NCBI GenBank assembly: GCA_034008185.1
Contig: CM067084.1
Coordinates: forward strand, 6,777,385-6,841,384
Length of the DNA: 64,000 nt
Reading direction: 5' to 3'
Origin: Gorsachius magnificus
Lineage: Eukaryota > Chordata > Aves > Pelecaniformes > Ardeidae
The translations under genes were made by a program, and so were the position numbers. Below are positions 60,901-62,998 of this stretch, in pieces. How positions within the stretch are numbered: the stretch's first letter is position 1; each line of letters opens with the position of its first letter. Below the pieces are notes generated by a model that ran no database searches, was not told where the DNA came from, and worked only from the letters and a program-made list of their open reading frames with translations.

Positions 60901-62998
60901 CTTTTCCAGACTAAATTTGTATTGCACGTAGCAGCCTGATGAAATGTGACTGCTACCTTCCATGTTGTGGTAATTCAGCAGGGATGTGGTGAGGTGCCAG
61001 CAATCCATGGACCCGGGTGCTGAATGCACAACAACGGGGTGGAAAATAACTTTTGACTTTCTGGCTTGCAGCAAAGTAATTTTCATGGCTTGCAAATTCC
61101 AATTAGTGTAATATCCTAAAGTGGTTTTTCTGATTACGGTTTCTGTTGCACTAAAATATTGATTACATATTATCCTTGTAGAAAAACTGGGTAAGTACCA
61201 ATTACTTAAGGTGAAGTTGCACAGATTAAAAGCCAGTTAATGAACAGAGCAGTTCATAATCATTTCATCTGCAAGTCGAGGGCAGTGTTCATCTAAAGAC
61301 AGTTGGTGTCCGCTTTCAAACTTGTATCACTTTTTGCACTGGTTTATGTAAAAATTCACATCTAACTGCTAATTTAGTTTCATTCAAGAAAATTACGCTC
61401 CCTTAAAGGTAGATGGAGAAAGTTTATTTTAAATTAATATCTCCTTTCTTTCTTTTTTCTTTTTTTAACTGGTAAATGCTTTACAAACTTCATGAAGGGA
61501 TGTCATTGCAAAAGTAGCCTCTAATATGCATGTGGAGAATATATGAAAGATGAGTTAGTTCTCTTGCTCAGAACCCTTAGGTTACCACAGTAGTTCTACA
61601 TGATCCTGTTAAGAATTTGGGGGGGGCCACCAACAAAAAGAGGAGGTGATTAAAACTATTTGGAGAAGAAAATCATCCAGATACAAAATGGAGTGATAAA
61701 AATTTACTGTTGTTGTTTGTTTGGGGTTTTCTAAATGCATGATTTAACTGCCTATTCTTACCACCAAATAACTGTAATTAGAAGAATTGGCATACACGGA
61801 GAGAATTAATGGCTTAGCCTTTTTCAGCAGCAAGCCCTTCCTATAAACTAAAATTGACTGTAGATCAAGTATCAAGGAGAATTTAAACCAGGATTGCTCC
61901 TTCAGGTTAGGGCCTATGGGGGTATGTAATTTGGGATGAAATGTGCCAGGATGAGGAAGTAAACACAAAAATACAGTAACCGCTGAATACTCTTTCCTCC
62001 TTTCATTGAAAAATACTAATGTAATTTCAGTTCCTCTTTTCATGCAATTTGCACAGTATTCAGTCAAGTGTTTAATTTTTATTGTCAGATAATTAGGAGA
62101 TACGTTGGTGCAGGAGACAAAGAATATCTTTTTGAAAACTAGGTGTTACTCCTTACTGGTTTTGAGCCTTCCTGTGGAAAGTTTCCCAGGAGGGAGGAAT
62201 ATGACTCTGCCTCGATTCTTAATAGAGAGCTGTTAACTATATGTAACAAGCTGAATCTGCACCGATGTCTTCCATCTTCAACCTATATTTCTTTTTATAA
62301 ATCTGCAATTAGTTGCTGTTCAAAATGAGGCTTAATTCACTGTCACCTTTTTCTATATCTATTTGTTTTTAAATGTTTTCTTTGTTAAAACTCTGAATGT
62401 GTATATTTAATGTGTACAGGAGGGGAGCAGCCAATACCTCTTTGGAATGAACATGATGGTACAACTGATGGAGAAAAACCAAAAATTCTTCTTTACTCAT
62501 TGAGCCTACAGTTTAAGGTAATGTTATGATGACAAAATGGTGGTGCTAGATGCTATTAATGGCTTTGGGTTTCTACCTCAAAGGTTATTGAACCAGGAAT
62601 ACTCTGCATGAAGAAAAAGACCTTGAGTTTGGTTCCTGTAACCTTTTAAAATAGCTTTGTGGTGTTGCATTATGAAAAGCAATTATGTCGTCTCTTTTTT
62701 TTCTGCACAGTGAAAAGGGTTTTTTGTTTTGTTTGTTGGTTTGGGTTTTTTCCCCGTCTTTTTAATTCTCTGAACCAGATCCTAATAACTTTGTACCTTC
62801 CTTATTCATTAGGGAATTCAAGTGACAGCTACAACTCCCTCAATGCGAGCTGTGAGATTTGAAACTGGATTGATAGAACTTGAACTCTCAAACAGACTGC
62901 AAACCAAAGCAATGCCTGGAAGTAGCAGCTACCTCAAACTGTTTGGGAAATGCCAGGTGGATTTAAATCTGGCACTAGGACAGATTGTTAAACATCAG
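882..62998 (+). CDS. BLTP1: BLTP1 (KIAA1109), internal part, 47 exons
   Basis: Joined in order, 47 GT-AG exons give one open frame of 2,951 codons that I recognise as bridge-like lipid transfer protein family member 1 (KIAA1109/Tweek). Family knowledge: the protein is anchored at the ER by an N-terminal membrane segment, folds as a long chain of repeating beta-groove (RBG) units lined with hydrophobic residues, and moves bulk phospholipid between membranes at contact sites. Loss of the human gene causes Alkuraya-Kucinskas syndrome. Diagnostic stretches seen here include [16 protein letters not shown] in exon 12, [19 protein letters not shown] in exon 15, [14 protein letters not shown] in exon 18 and [12 protein letters not shown] in exon 39. 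All exon phases join cleanly and no frameshift or premature stop was found, so the gene looks intact. Roughly residues 275-3,225 of about 5,000 are covered (estimate from memory of the human protein). Neither the start nor the end of the gene is in the window. Identity is near certain; exon borders were set by GT/AG sites, phase and homology. Confidence 0.97.
1096..1131. repeat. Short perfect inverted repeat (14-bp arms)
   Basis: Arms 1096-1109 and 1118-1131 are exact reverse complements, separated by an 8-base spacer. In nascent BLTP1 RNA they would form a stem-loop 135 bases downstream of exon 1. It is too short for a typical microRNA precursor, and no flanking target-site duplication was noticed. 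Confidence 0.85.
1401..1551 (+). CDS. BLTP1: BLTP1 exon 2 of window
   Basis: A 151-base exon starting with GT (finishing Gly) and ending with AG of an Arg codon. It encodes an acidic linker, [18 protein letters not shown], followed by [19 protein letters not shown]. The acidic part is probably a surface loop and the Trp/Cys-rich part is groove sequence. The donor GTATTACC is a weak match to consensus. The 1,936-base intron that follows contains a G/T-rich tract near its middle and is otherwise plain. Confidence 0.95.
2726..2847 (+). repeat. G/T-rich low-complexity tract
   Basis: About 120 bases made almost entirely of T runs broken by G runs, ending in more than ten T, within the intron after exon 2. 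The sense strand is G/T, so the RNA would be G/U-rich with several GGG or longer runs. It is one of at least five such tracts with the same strand polarity in this window. Confidence 0.85.
3488..3644 (+). CDS. BLTP1: BLTP1 exon 3 of window
   Basis: A 157-base exon whose first base completes the Arg codon begun in exon 2; it ends on a complete codon. It encodes [19 protein letters not shown], then an alternating hydrophobic strand pattern ([20 protein letters not shown]) typical of RBG beta-sheets. The acceptor has a T-rich tract ending CACTAG. The 814-base intron after it shows nothing beyond AT-rich sequence. Confidence 0.96.
4459..4537 (+). CDS. BLTP1: BLTP1 exon 4 of window
   Basis: A 79-base exon in phase 0, ending with the first base of a Gly codon. 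It encodes [19 protein letters not shown] and the PMTVGENG turn. The acceptor is CAATACAG and the donor GTGAGT. The 785-base intron that follows contains no recognisable element. Confidence 0.95.
5323..5414 (+). CDS. BLTP1: BLTP1 exon 5 of window
   Basis: A 92-base exon: two bases complete Gly, then codons for [19 protein letters not shown] and [11 protein letters not shown]. The donor is a perfect GTAAGT. The 892-base intron after it is AT-rich, with only a short GA repeat near 6139. Confidence 0.95.
6307..6424 (+). CDS. BLTP1: BLTP1 exon 6 of window
   Basis: A 118-base exon in phase 0, ending with the first base of an Asp codon. It encodes [19 protein letters not shown] and [20 protein letters not shown], an aromatic-rich strand pair well conserved in the family. 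The acceptor is TTCACAG and the donor GTAACT. The 1,135-base intron downstream includes a palindromic TAATTA cluster at 7017-7053. Confidence 0.96.
7017..7053. promoter_or_regulatory. Paired TAATTA sites, one in a 14-bp palindrome
   Basis: A perfect 14-base palindrome (7017-7030) centred on TAATTA is followed 26 bases later by a second TAATTA (7047-7052). TAATTA is the classic homeodomain core, and the surrounding 200 bases are GC-richer than the intron average. Enhancer function is inference only. Confidence 0.3.
7560..7715 (+). CDS. BLTP1: BLTP1 exon 7 of window
   Basis: A 156-base exon: two bases complete Asp, then [19 protein letters not shown] and [19 protein letters not shown] follow; the last base starts a Val codon. 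The Trp-rich segment is a family hallmark. The donor is GTGAGA. The 1,021-base intron after it shows no repeats of note. Confidence 0.97.
8737..8834 (+). CDS. BLTP1: BLTP1 exon 8 of window
   Basis: A 98-base exon encoding [19 protein letters not shown] and [14 protein letters not shown] strong pyrimidine tract ending CTCTCCCAG precedes it and GTAAGT follows. The 1,017-base intron downstream holds an AT/TG microsatellite-like stretch and a MIR-like relic. Confidence 0.96.
9040..9180. repeat. AT/TG alternating simple-sequence region
   Basis: About 140 bases of interrupted alternating purine-pyrimidine sequence: TATATATG, CACACACG, CATATACGCATGTG, ATATATACACACAT, GTGTGTGTC. It looks like a decayed (TA)n/(TG)n microsatellite. 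Confidence 0.75.
9515..9600 (+). repeat. MIR-like SINE relic
   Basis: CCTTGGGCCAGTCACTTAAC at 9527-9546 closely matches the conserved core of the ancient MIR/CORE-SINE family, with a decayed continuation into GAATAACGGGAATCATTAAA. Such relics are rare but known in bird genomes. This was judged by eye against a remembered consensus. Confidence 0.5.
9852..10030 (+). CDS. BLTP1: BLTP1 exon 9 of window
   Basis: A 179-base exon starting in phase 0 and ending with GA of a Glu codon. It encodes [36 protein letters not shown] and a Lys-rich tail, [10 protein letters not shown]. The stretch around the second and third of these differs from the human protein I remember more than its flanks do, consistent with a loop. 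It is separated from exon 10 by only 148 bases. Confidence 0.96.
10179..10285 (+). CDS. BLTP1: BLTP1 exon 10 of window
   Basis: A 107-base exon: one base completes Glu, then [20 protein letters not shown] and [15 protein letters not shown] follow; the last base starts a Leu codon. The acceptor GAAAG has a poor pyrimidine tract for its position, but the phase and homology are unambiguous. The donor is GTAAGT. The 2,615-base intron after it contains a solo LTR. Confidence 0.95.
11279..11875 (-). mobile_element. Solo LTR of an avian endogenous retrovirus, with target-site duplication
   Basis: The element proper is about 11285-11869 (585 bases), inserted opposite to BLTP1. On the minus strand it begins TGCTGGTTTTGGCTGGGATA and ends CACAACA, the TG...CA boundaries of a retroviral LTR, and I recognise the sequence type from bird genomes. 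The 6-base ACCTAC occurs immediately outside both ends (11279-11284 and 11870-11875), as expected for integrase-made duplication; one extra base separates the CA end from one copy. A TATA-like motif lies at about 11590-11594, read on the minus strand. No gag, pol or env remains, so it is a recombined solo LTR. A 97-codon minus frame inside it is incidental. Confidence 0.85.
12901..13109 (+). CDS. BLTP1: BLTP1 exon 11 of window
   Basis: A 209-base exon: two bases complete Leu, and it ends in phase 0. It encodes [19 protein letters not shown], a Ser/Thr/Pro linker, [20 protein letters not shown] and [16 protein letters not shown]. The linker is probably disordered and the last part is groove strand. 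A long open frame antisense to this exon is an overlap artefact. Confidence 0.96.
13110..16031 (+). other. BLTP1: 2.9-kb BLTP1 intron without recognised elements
   Basis: The intron carries A and T homopolymers (a 15-base A run near 13417, T runs near 15440) and several small frames near 14830-15060 with no family resemblance and no splice context. I see no LINE, LTR or RNA gene. It ends in TTTTCCTAG before exon 12. Confidence 0.7.
16032..16259 (+). CDS. BLTP1: BLTP1 exon 12 of window
   Basis: A 228-base phase 0-0 exon (76 codons). It encodes [20 protein letters not shown], a Ser-rich [19 protein letters not shown] and [20 protein letters not shown]. The acidic and serine-rich first half is probably a loop; the Trp-containing second half is strongly conserved. 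The donor is GTAAGT. It begins a run of five exons that each begin and end at codon boundaries. The 575-base intron after it shows nothing notable. Confidence 0.97.
16835..16972 (+). CDS. BLTP1: BLTP1 exon 13 of window
   Basis: A 138-base phase 0-0 exon encoding [20 protein letters not shown] and [17 protein letters not shown]. The strand-like ends and amphipathic middle fit an RBG unit. The donor is GTAGTA, weaker than average. The 3,263-base intron that follows includes a G/T-rich tract at 17311-17390 and is otherwise plain. Confidence 0.96.
16973..20235 (+). other. BLTP1: 3.3-kb BLTP1 intron
   Basis: Apart from the G/T-rich tract, this intron is ordinary AT-rich sequence. A short frame at 20052-20235 runs into exon 14 only because the exon is open in the same register upstream. 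No repeats or RNA genes were recognised. Confidence 0.7.
17311..17390 (+). repeat. G/T-rich low-complexity tract
   Basis: About 80 bases of T runs interrupted by G and GG, with one GGGGG, ending in at least 14 T, about 340 bases after exon 13. The sense strand is G/T, with the same polarity as the tracts at 2726, 42313, 62717 and 63130. Confidence 0.85.
20236..20412 (+). CDS. BLTP1: BLTP1 exon 14 of window
   Basis: A 177-base phase 0-0 exon encoding [38 protein letters not shown] and [20 protein letters not shown]. It is nearly identical to other vertebrate BLTP1. The acceptor is CTTAACAG and the donor GTACCA. The 2,379-base intron after it has no recognised element. Confidence 0.97.
22792..22920 (+). 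CDS. BLTP1: BLTP1 exon 15 of window
   Basis: A 129-base phase 0-0 exon encoding [20 protein letters not shown] and [20 protein letters not shown]. It is cysteine-rich, with five Cys in 43 residues. The donor is GTAACC. The 911-base intron after it carries a slightly GC-richer block (about 23390-23650) with overlapping minus frames that match nothing I know. Confidence 0.97.
23832..23951 (+). CDS. BLTP1: BLTP1 exon 16 of window
   Basis: A 120-base phase 0-0 exon encoding [20 protein letters not shown], then [21 protein letters not shown] long T/C tract and TTCTTCAG precede it. It is the last of the five codon-aligned exons. The 1,632-base intron after it contains a small GC-richer block at about 24770-24990 of unknown origin. 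Confidence 0.97.
25584..25861 (+). CDS. BLTP1: BLTP1 exon 17 of window
   Basis: A 278-base exon starting in phase 0 and ending AG of an Arg codon. It encodes [60 protein letters not shown] and [17 protein letters not shown]. The donor is GTAAGA. The 751-base intron after it carries a GC-richer block at about 26096-26400. Confidence 0.97.
26613..26863 (+). CDS. BLTP1: BLTP1 exon 18 of window
   Basis: A 251-base exon: one base completes Arg and the last starts Gly. It encodes [19 protein letters not shown], the cysteine cluster [12 protein letters not shown], then a Ser-rich segment and [18 protein letters not shown]. The Cys cluster next to basic residues may be a lipidated or metal-binding loop (inference). 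The 471-base intron after it has nothing notable. Confidence 0.97.
27335..27593 (+). CDS. BLTP1: BLTP1 exon 19 of window
   Basis: A 259-base exon: GT completes Gly and it ends with AG of a Ser codon. It encodes [20 protein letters not shown], then [20 protein letters not shown] and a long Ser/Ala/Glu low-complexity stretch. This is a disordered insertion between groove units, rich in potential phosphosites. The donor GTTAGT is a permitted variant. A 418-base plain intron follows. Confidence 0.95.
28012..28855 (+). CDS. BLTP1: BLTP1 exon 20 of window (longest, 844 bases)
   Basis: An 844-base exon, the longest here, that ends in phase 0. The N-terminal half is disordered and serine-rich: [20 protein letters not shown], a [20 protein letters not shown] segment and [19 protein letters not shown], followed by the basic patch GRKKRKKQ. 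Within it AYFSAAE at 28355-28375 fits the phospho-FFAT pattern bound by ER VAP proteins (see findings). The C-terminal half resumes conserved sequence, [19 protein letters not shown], and a second serine-rich end. The donor is GTATGG. The frame stays open for 81 bases into the intron before a stop that overlaps AATAAA. Confidence 0.97.
28937..28944 (+). promoter_or_regulatory. BLTP1: In-frame stop overlapping an intronic AATAAA
   Basis: If the exon 20 donor is not used, translation continues 27 codons and stops at TAA 28937-28939, which overlaps a canonical AATAAA poly(A) signal at 28939-28944. A G/T-rich stretch follows at about 29010-29038. This could be an intronic polyadenylation site, but AATAAA is common by chance in AT-rich DNA. 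Confidence 0.3.
29677..29747 (+). CDS. BLTP1: BLTP1 exon 21 of window
   Basis: A short 71-base exon starting in phase 0 and ending AA of an Asn codon. It encodes [20 protein letters not shown] plus STS. The donor is GTAAGT. The 480-base intron after it is plain. Confidence 0.94.
30228..30401 (+). CDS. BLTP1: BLTP1 exon 22 of window
   Basis: A 174-base exon encoding [20 protein letters not shown], then [20 protein letters not shown] and [17 protein letters not shown]. An acidic, Thr-rich loop is followed by groove strands. The donor is GTAATT. A 324-base intron with no feature follows. Confidence 0.96.
30726..30846 (+). CDS. BLTP1: BLTP1 exon 23 of window
   Basis: A 121-base exon: one base completes Arg, and it ends in phase 0. 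It encodes [20 protein letters not shown] and [20 protein letters not shown], a likely helical segment. The donor is GTAAGA. The 842-base intron after it is AT-rich without recognised elements. Confidence 0.96.
31689..31835 (+). CDS. BLTP1: BLTP1 exon 24 of window
   Basis: A 147-base phase 0-0 exon encoding [20 protein letters not shown], then [20 protein letters not shown] and [10 protein letters not shown] Thr/Gln-rich loop is followed by a beta strand. The acceptor is CCCCCTCCAAG. A 368-base intron follows with nothing notable. Confidence 0.95.
32204..32331 (+). CDS. BLTP1: BLTP1 exon 25 of window
   Basis: A 128-base exon in phase 0 ending AG of an Arg codon. It encodes [20 protein letters not shown], then [20 protein letters not shown]. 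The donor is GTAAGA. A 425-base AT-rich intron follows. Confidence 0.96.
32757..32959 (+). CDS. BLTP1: BLTP1 exon 26 of window
   Basis: A 203-base exon encoding [60 protein letters not shown] and LRGLDTT. The donor is GTAAGT. The 1,963-base intron after it has no recognised repeat, but its last 298 bases read open in frame into exon 27. Confidence 0.96.
34923..35120 (+). CDS. BLTP1: BLTP1 exon 27 of window
   Basis: A 198-base exon: AT completes Asp and the last base starts Gly. It encodes [40 protein letters not shown] and [17 protein letters not shown]. The acceptor is TTTTCACAG. An upstream Met at 34625 in the same frame belongs to the intron, not to the conserved protein. The 659-base intron after it is plain. 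Confidence 0.96.
35780..35991 (+). CDS. BLTP1: BLTP1 exon 28 of window
   Basis: A 212-base exon: two bases complete Gly, and it ends in phase 0. It encodes [20 protein letters not shown], then a Ser/Asn/Asp-rich disordered stretch with [20 protein letters not shown]. This is an acidic, phosphorylatable loop. The donor is GTATGT. A 329-base intron follows. Confidence 0.96.
36321..36472 (+). CDS. BLTP1: BLTP1 exon 29 of window
   Basis: A 152-base exon in phase 0 ending AG of an Arg codon. It encodes [20 protein letters not shown], then [20 protein letters not shown] and [11 protein letters not shown] proline run precedes a conserved strand. The donor is GTATAA. The 900-base intron after it is AT-rich, with an A/C-rich patch near 36690-36735. 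Confidence 0.96.
37373..37523 (+). CDS. BLTP1: BLTP1 exon 30 of window
   Basis: A 151-base exon: one base completes Arg, and it ends in phase 0. It encodes [20 protein letters not shown], then [20 protein letters not shown] and [10 protein letters not shown]. The donor is GTAAAT. The 1,135-base intron after it has a mildly GC-richer block at about 38080-38240 of unknown origin. Confidence 0.97.
38659..38811 (+). CDS. BLTP1: BLTP1 exon 31 of window
   Basis: A 153-base phase 0-0 exon encoding [20 protein letters not shown], then [20 protein letters not shown] and [11 protein letters not shown]. It is highly conserved and His/Cys-rich. The donor is GTGAGT. The 1,286-base intron downstream holds a 21-base tandem repeat and a long C run near the next acceptor. 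Confidence 0.97.
39520..39587 (+). repeat. 21-base tandem repeat, about three units
   Basis: The unit GAAATAGCACCATTTGTGG (with two further bases) occurs at 39520-39540 and again at 39541-39561 with one difference. A third, degraded copy ends in ATTTGTGG at about 39587. It is a recent local duplication in the intron before exon 32. Confidence 0.85.
40003..40039 (+). repeat. Poly-C tract: C4-G-C26-G-C5
   Basis: A run of 26 C (40008-40033) is flanked by single G and further C blocks, ending 58 bases before exon 32. The sense RNA would be a poly-C stretch and the template strand a poly-G stretch. The length is likely to be variable and hard to sequence accurately. Confidence 0.9.
40098..40338 (+). 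CDS. BLTP1: BLTP1 exon 32 of window
   Basis: A 241-base exon in phase 0, ending with the first base of an Ala codon. It encodes [40 protein letters not shown] and an acidic, Gly-rich tail with [18 protein letters not shown]. The acceptor TTTTTTTAAG sits downstream of the poly-C run. The donor is GTATTT. The 1,362-base intron after it has a small repeat near 40451-40500. Confidence 0.96.
41701..41849 (+). CDS. BLTP1: BLTP1 exon 33 of window
   Basis: A 149-base exon: CT completes Ala, and it ends in phase 0. It encodes [40 protein letters not shown] and [10 protein letters not shown] Pro/Gly linker precedes a helix-like segment. The donor is GTAAGT. The 1,933-base intron after it contains a G/T tract and a CR1 fragment. 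Confidence 0.96.
42313..42413 (+). repeat. G/T-rich low-complexity tract
   Basis: About 100 bases of T and G runs, including an eight-base G run and one GGGGG, about 70 bases before the CR1 fragment. A 77-codon plus frame and an 83-codon minus frame across it are products of the low complexity. Confidence 0.85.
42485..43188 (-). mobile_element. CR1 LINE, 5'-truncated 3' fragment
   Basis: Read on the minus strand, 43174 down to about 42947 encodes a decayed C-terminus of CR1 reverse transcriptase ([16 protein letters not shown], a QQCAHA stretch, PHMEY). The CR1 3' untranslated part follows, and the element ends at about 42485 with the reverse complement of CACAGAATGGTTGAGGTTG, the usual bird CR1 3' end. 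It is about 700 bases, truncated at its 5' end as most copies are, and oriented opposite to BLTP1. It has no intact frame. Confidence 0.9.
43189..43460. other. GC-richer unassigned block beside CR1
   Basis: This block adjoins the CR1 5' end and differs from typical intron composition. It may be further CR1 sequence (an upstream region joined by internal deletion) or an older repeat. I cannot match it with confidence. No coding exon of BLTP1 is here. Confidence 0.35.
43783..44002 (+). CDS. BLTP1: BLTP1 exon 34 of window
   Basis: A 220-base exon in phase 0, ending with the first base of Gly. It encodes [40 protein letters not shown] and [20 protein letters not shown]. It is a Ser/Thr-rich, probably disordered stretch with a hydrophobic island ([16 protein letters not shown]) that could be an interaction motif. 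The donor is GTATGA. A 929-base plain intron follows. Confidence 0.96.
44932..45090 (+). CDS. BLTP1: BLTP1 exon 35 of window
   Basis: A 159-base exon: GA completes Gly and the last base starts Gly. It encodes [40 protein letters not shown] and KSGHNSLPT. It continues the disordered segment with a conserved aromatic island, FYNWM. The donor is GTATTG. The 1,637-base intron after it has no recognised element. Confidence 0.95.
46728..46903 (+). CDS. BLTP1: BLTP1 exon 36 of window
   Basis: A 176-base exon: two bases complete Gly, and it ends in phase 0. It encodes [40 protein letters not shown] and [13 protein letters not shown]. It is the end of the disordered region. The donor is GTAGGG. A 528-base intron follows. 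Confidence 0.95.
47432..47607 (+). CDS. BLTP1: BLTP1 exon 37 of window
   Basis: A 176-base exon in phase 0 ending AG of Arg. It encodes [40 protein letters not shown] and [18 protein letters not shown]. Conserved strands are followed by a basic cluster. The donor is GTATCT. A 623-base intron follows with nothing notable. Confidence 0.96.
48231..48937 (+). CDS. BLTP1: BLTP1 exon 38 of window (707 bases)
   Basis: The second-longest exon: one base completes Arg and the last starts Gly. It encodes [40 protein letters not shown] and [20 protein letters not shown]. Then comes a strongly basic Ser/Arg/Asn/Lys stretch of about 65 residues with [20 protein letters not shown], ending in the acidic [20 protein letters not shown] and a conserved [20 protein letters not shown]. 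The basic region is presumably a flexible loop that could contact RNA, acidic lipid or protein (inference). The donor is GTAAAC. The 1,326-base intron after it is plain. Confidence 0.97.
50264..50503 (+). CDS. BLTP1: BLTP1 exon 39 of window
   Basis: A 240-base exon: GT completes Gly and the last base starts Asp. It encodes [60 protein letters not shown] and [13 protein letters not shown]. It is highly conserved groove sequence. The donor GTGGGA is a weaker match. A 434-base intron with TG-rich patches follows. Confidence 0.97.
50938..51031 (+). CDS. BLTP1: BLTP1 exon 40 of window
   Basis: A 94-base exon encoding [20 protein letters not shown] and [10 protein letters not shown], ending with CA of Gln. 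The acceptor has a pyrimidine tract and AAAG; the donor is a perfect GTAAGT. The 1,508-base intron after it shows only a short AAC/AGC repeat at about 52358-52385. Confidence 0.95.
52540..52590 (+). CDS. BLTP1: BLTP1 exon 41 of window (51 bases)
   Basis: The shortest exon: one base completes Gln, and it ends CT of a Leu codon. It encodes [16 protein letters not shown], a Pro/Thr/Ser linker. Length and phase are both multiples compatible with skipping, so its loss would remove 17 residues without a frameshift. The donor GTATGT is acceptable. It sits between introns of 1.5 and 3.4 kb. Confidence 0.92.
52591..56030 (+). other. BLTP1: 3.4-kb BLTP1 intron
   Basis: The longest intron in the window. 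It holds T-runs (near 53310 and 54967) and a mildly GC-richer block at about 53020-53280, but no recognised transposon, RNA gene or open frame of note. It ends in CATTTCTGTTAG. Confidence 0.7.
56031..56237 (+). CDS. BLTP1: BLTP1 exon 42 of window
   Basis: A 207-base exon: one base completes Leu, and it ends GC of Ala. It encodes [40 protein letters not shown] and [20 protein letters not shown]. Near-identical to other vertebrate BLTP1, with an amphipathic helix at the end. Only 152 bases separate it from exon 43. Confidence 0.97.
56390..56628 (+). CDS. BLTP1: BLTP1 exon 43 of window
   Basis: A 239-base exon encoding [40 protein letters not shown] and [20 protein letters not shown], ending in a basic [12 protein letters not shown] Pro/Thr linker precedes conserved groove strands. 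The donor is GTAACA. A 595-base intron follows. Confidence 0.97.
57224..57468 (+). CDS. BLTP1: BLTP1 exon 44 of window
   Basis: A 245-base exon: GC completes Gly (phase 1 in), and it ends in phase 0. It encodes [40 protein letters not shown] and [20 protein letters not shown]. The acceptor is TTTTACAG and the donor GTAGGT. The 1,410-base intron after it includes a perfect 12-bp-arm hairpin at 57899-57925. Confidence 0.97.
57899..57925. repeat. Short perfect inverted repeat (12-bp arms, 3-base loop)
   Basis: TTTTAAAACAAT (57899-57910) and its exact reverse complement (57914-57925) flank three T. The AT-rich stem is inside an intron and could be chance in AT-rich DNA. Confidence 0.75.
58879..58984 (+). 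CDS. BLTP1: BLTP1 exon 45 of window
   Basis: A 106-base exon in phase 0, ending with the first base of Gly. It encodes [20 protein letters not shown] and [15 protein letters not shown], a helical segment conserved in the family. The donor is GTAAGC. It is followed by a 3,435-base intron. Confidence 0.96.
58985..62419 (+). other. BLTP1: 3.4-kb BLTP1 intron with a MIR-like relic
   Basis: This AT-rich intron holds the SINE relic at 59230-59340, A-rich patches around 60190-60260 and a seven-base G run near 61620. No exon, RNA gene or LINE was recognised. Minus-strand frames up to 107 codons (for example 61744-62067) lack any family resemblance. Confidence 0.7.
59230..59340 (+). repeat. MIR-like SINE relic
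   Basis: The order GACCTTGGCTGG, TTACTT, CACCTGTAAAATG, GATACTGATACTG follows the layout of the ancient MIR core (tgaccttgg, cacttaac, tctgtaaaatgg, gataataata). It is decayed but collinear over about 80 bases. Judged by eye only. Confidence 0.5.
62420..62517 (+). CDS. BLTP1: BLTP1 exon 46 of window
   Basis: A 98-base exon: GA completes Gly, and it ends in phase 0. It encodes [20 protein letters not shown] and [12 protein letters not shown]. The acceptor is GTGTACAG and the donor GTAATG. The 295-base intron after it contains a short G/T-rich tract. Confidence 0.96.
62717..62752 (+). repeat. G/T-rich low-complexity tract (short)
   Basis: Thirty-six bases of T and G runs in the 295-base intron between exons 46 and 47, about 60 bases before exon 47. 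Same strand polarity as the other G/T tracts in the gene. Confidence 0.8.
62813..62998 (+). CDS. BLTP1: BLTP1 exon 47 of window (last)
   Basis: A 186-base phase 0-0 exon encoding [40 protein letters not shown] and [18 protein letters not shown]. The donor GTTAGT is a permitted variant. The next exon, expected to continue with a Val-Tyr-Glu-Glu-like sequence, is not in the window. Confidence 0.97.

Noticed and set aside
61744..62067. 107-codon minus-strand frame in the intron before exon 46
   Set aside because: No recognisable domain, no sign of a promoter or splice structure; expected by chance in 3.4 kb.
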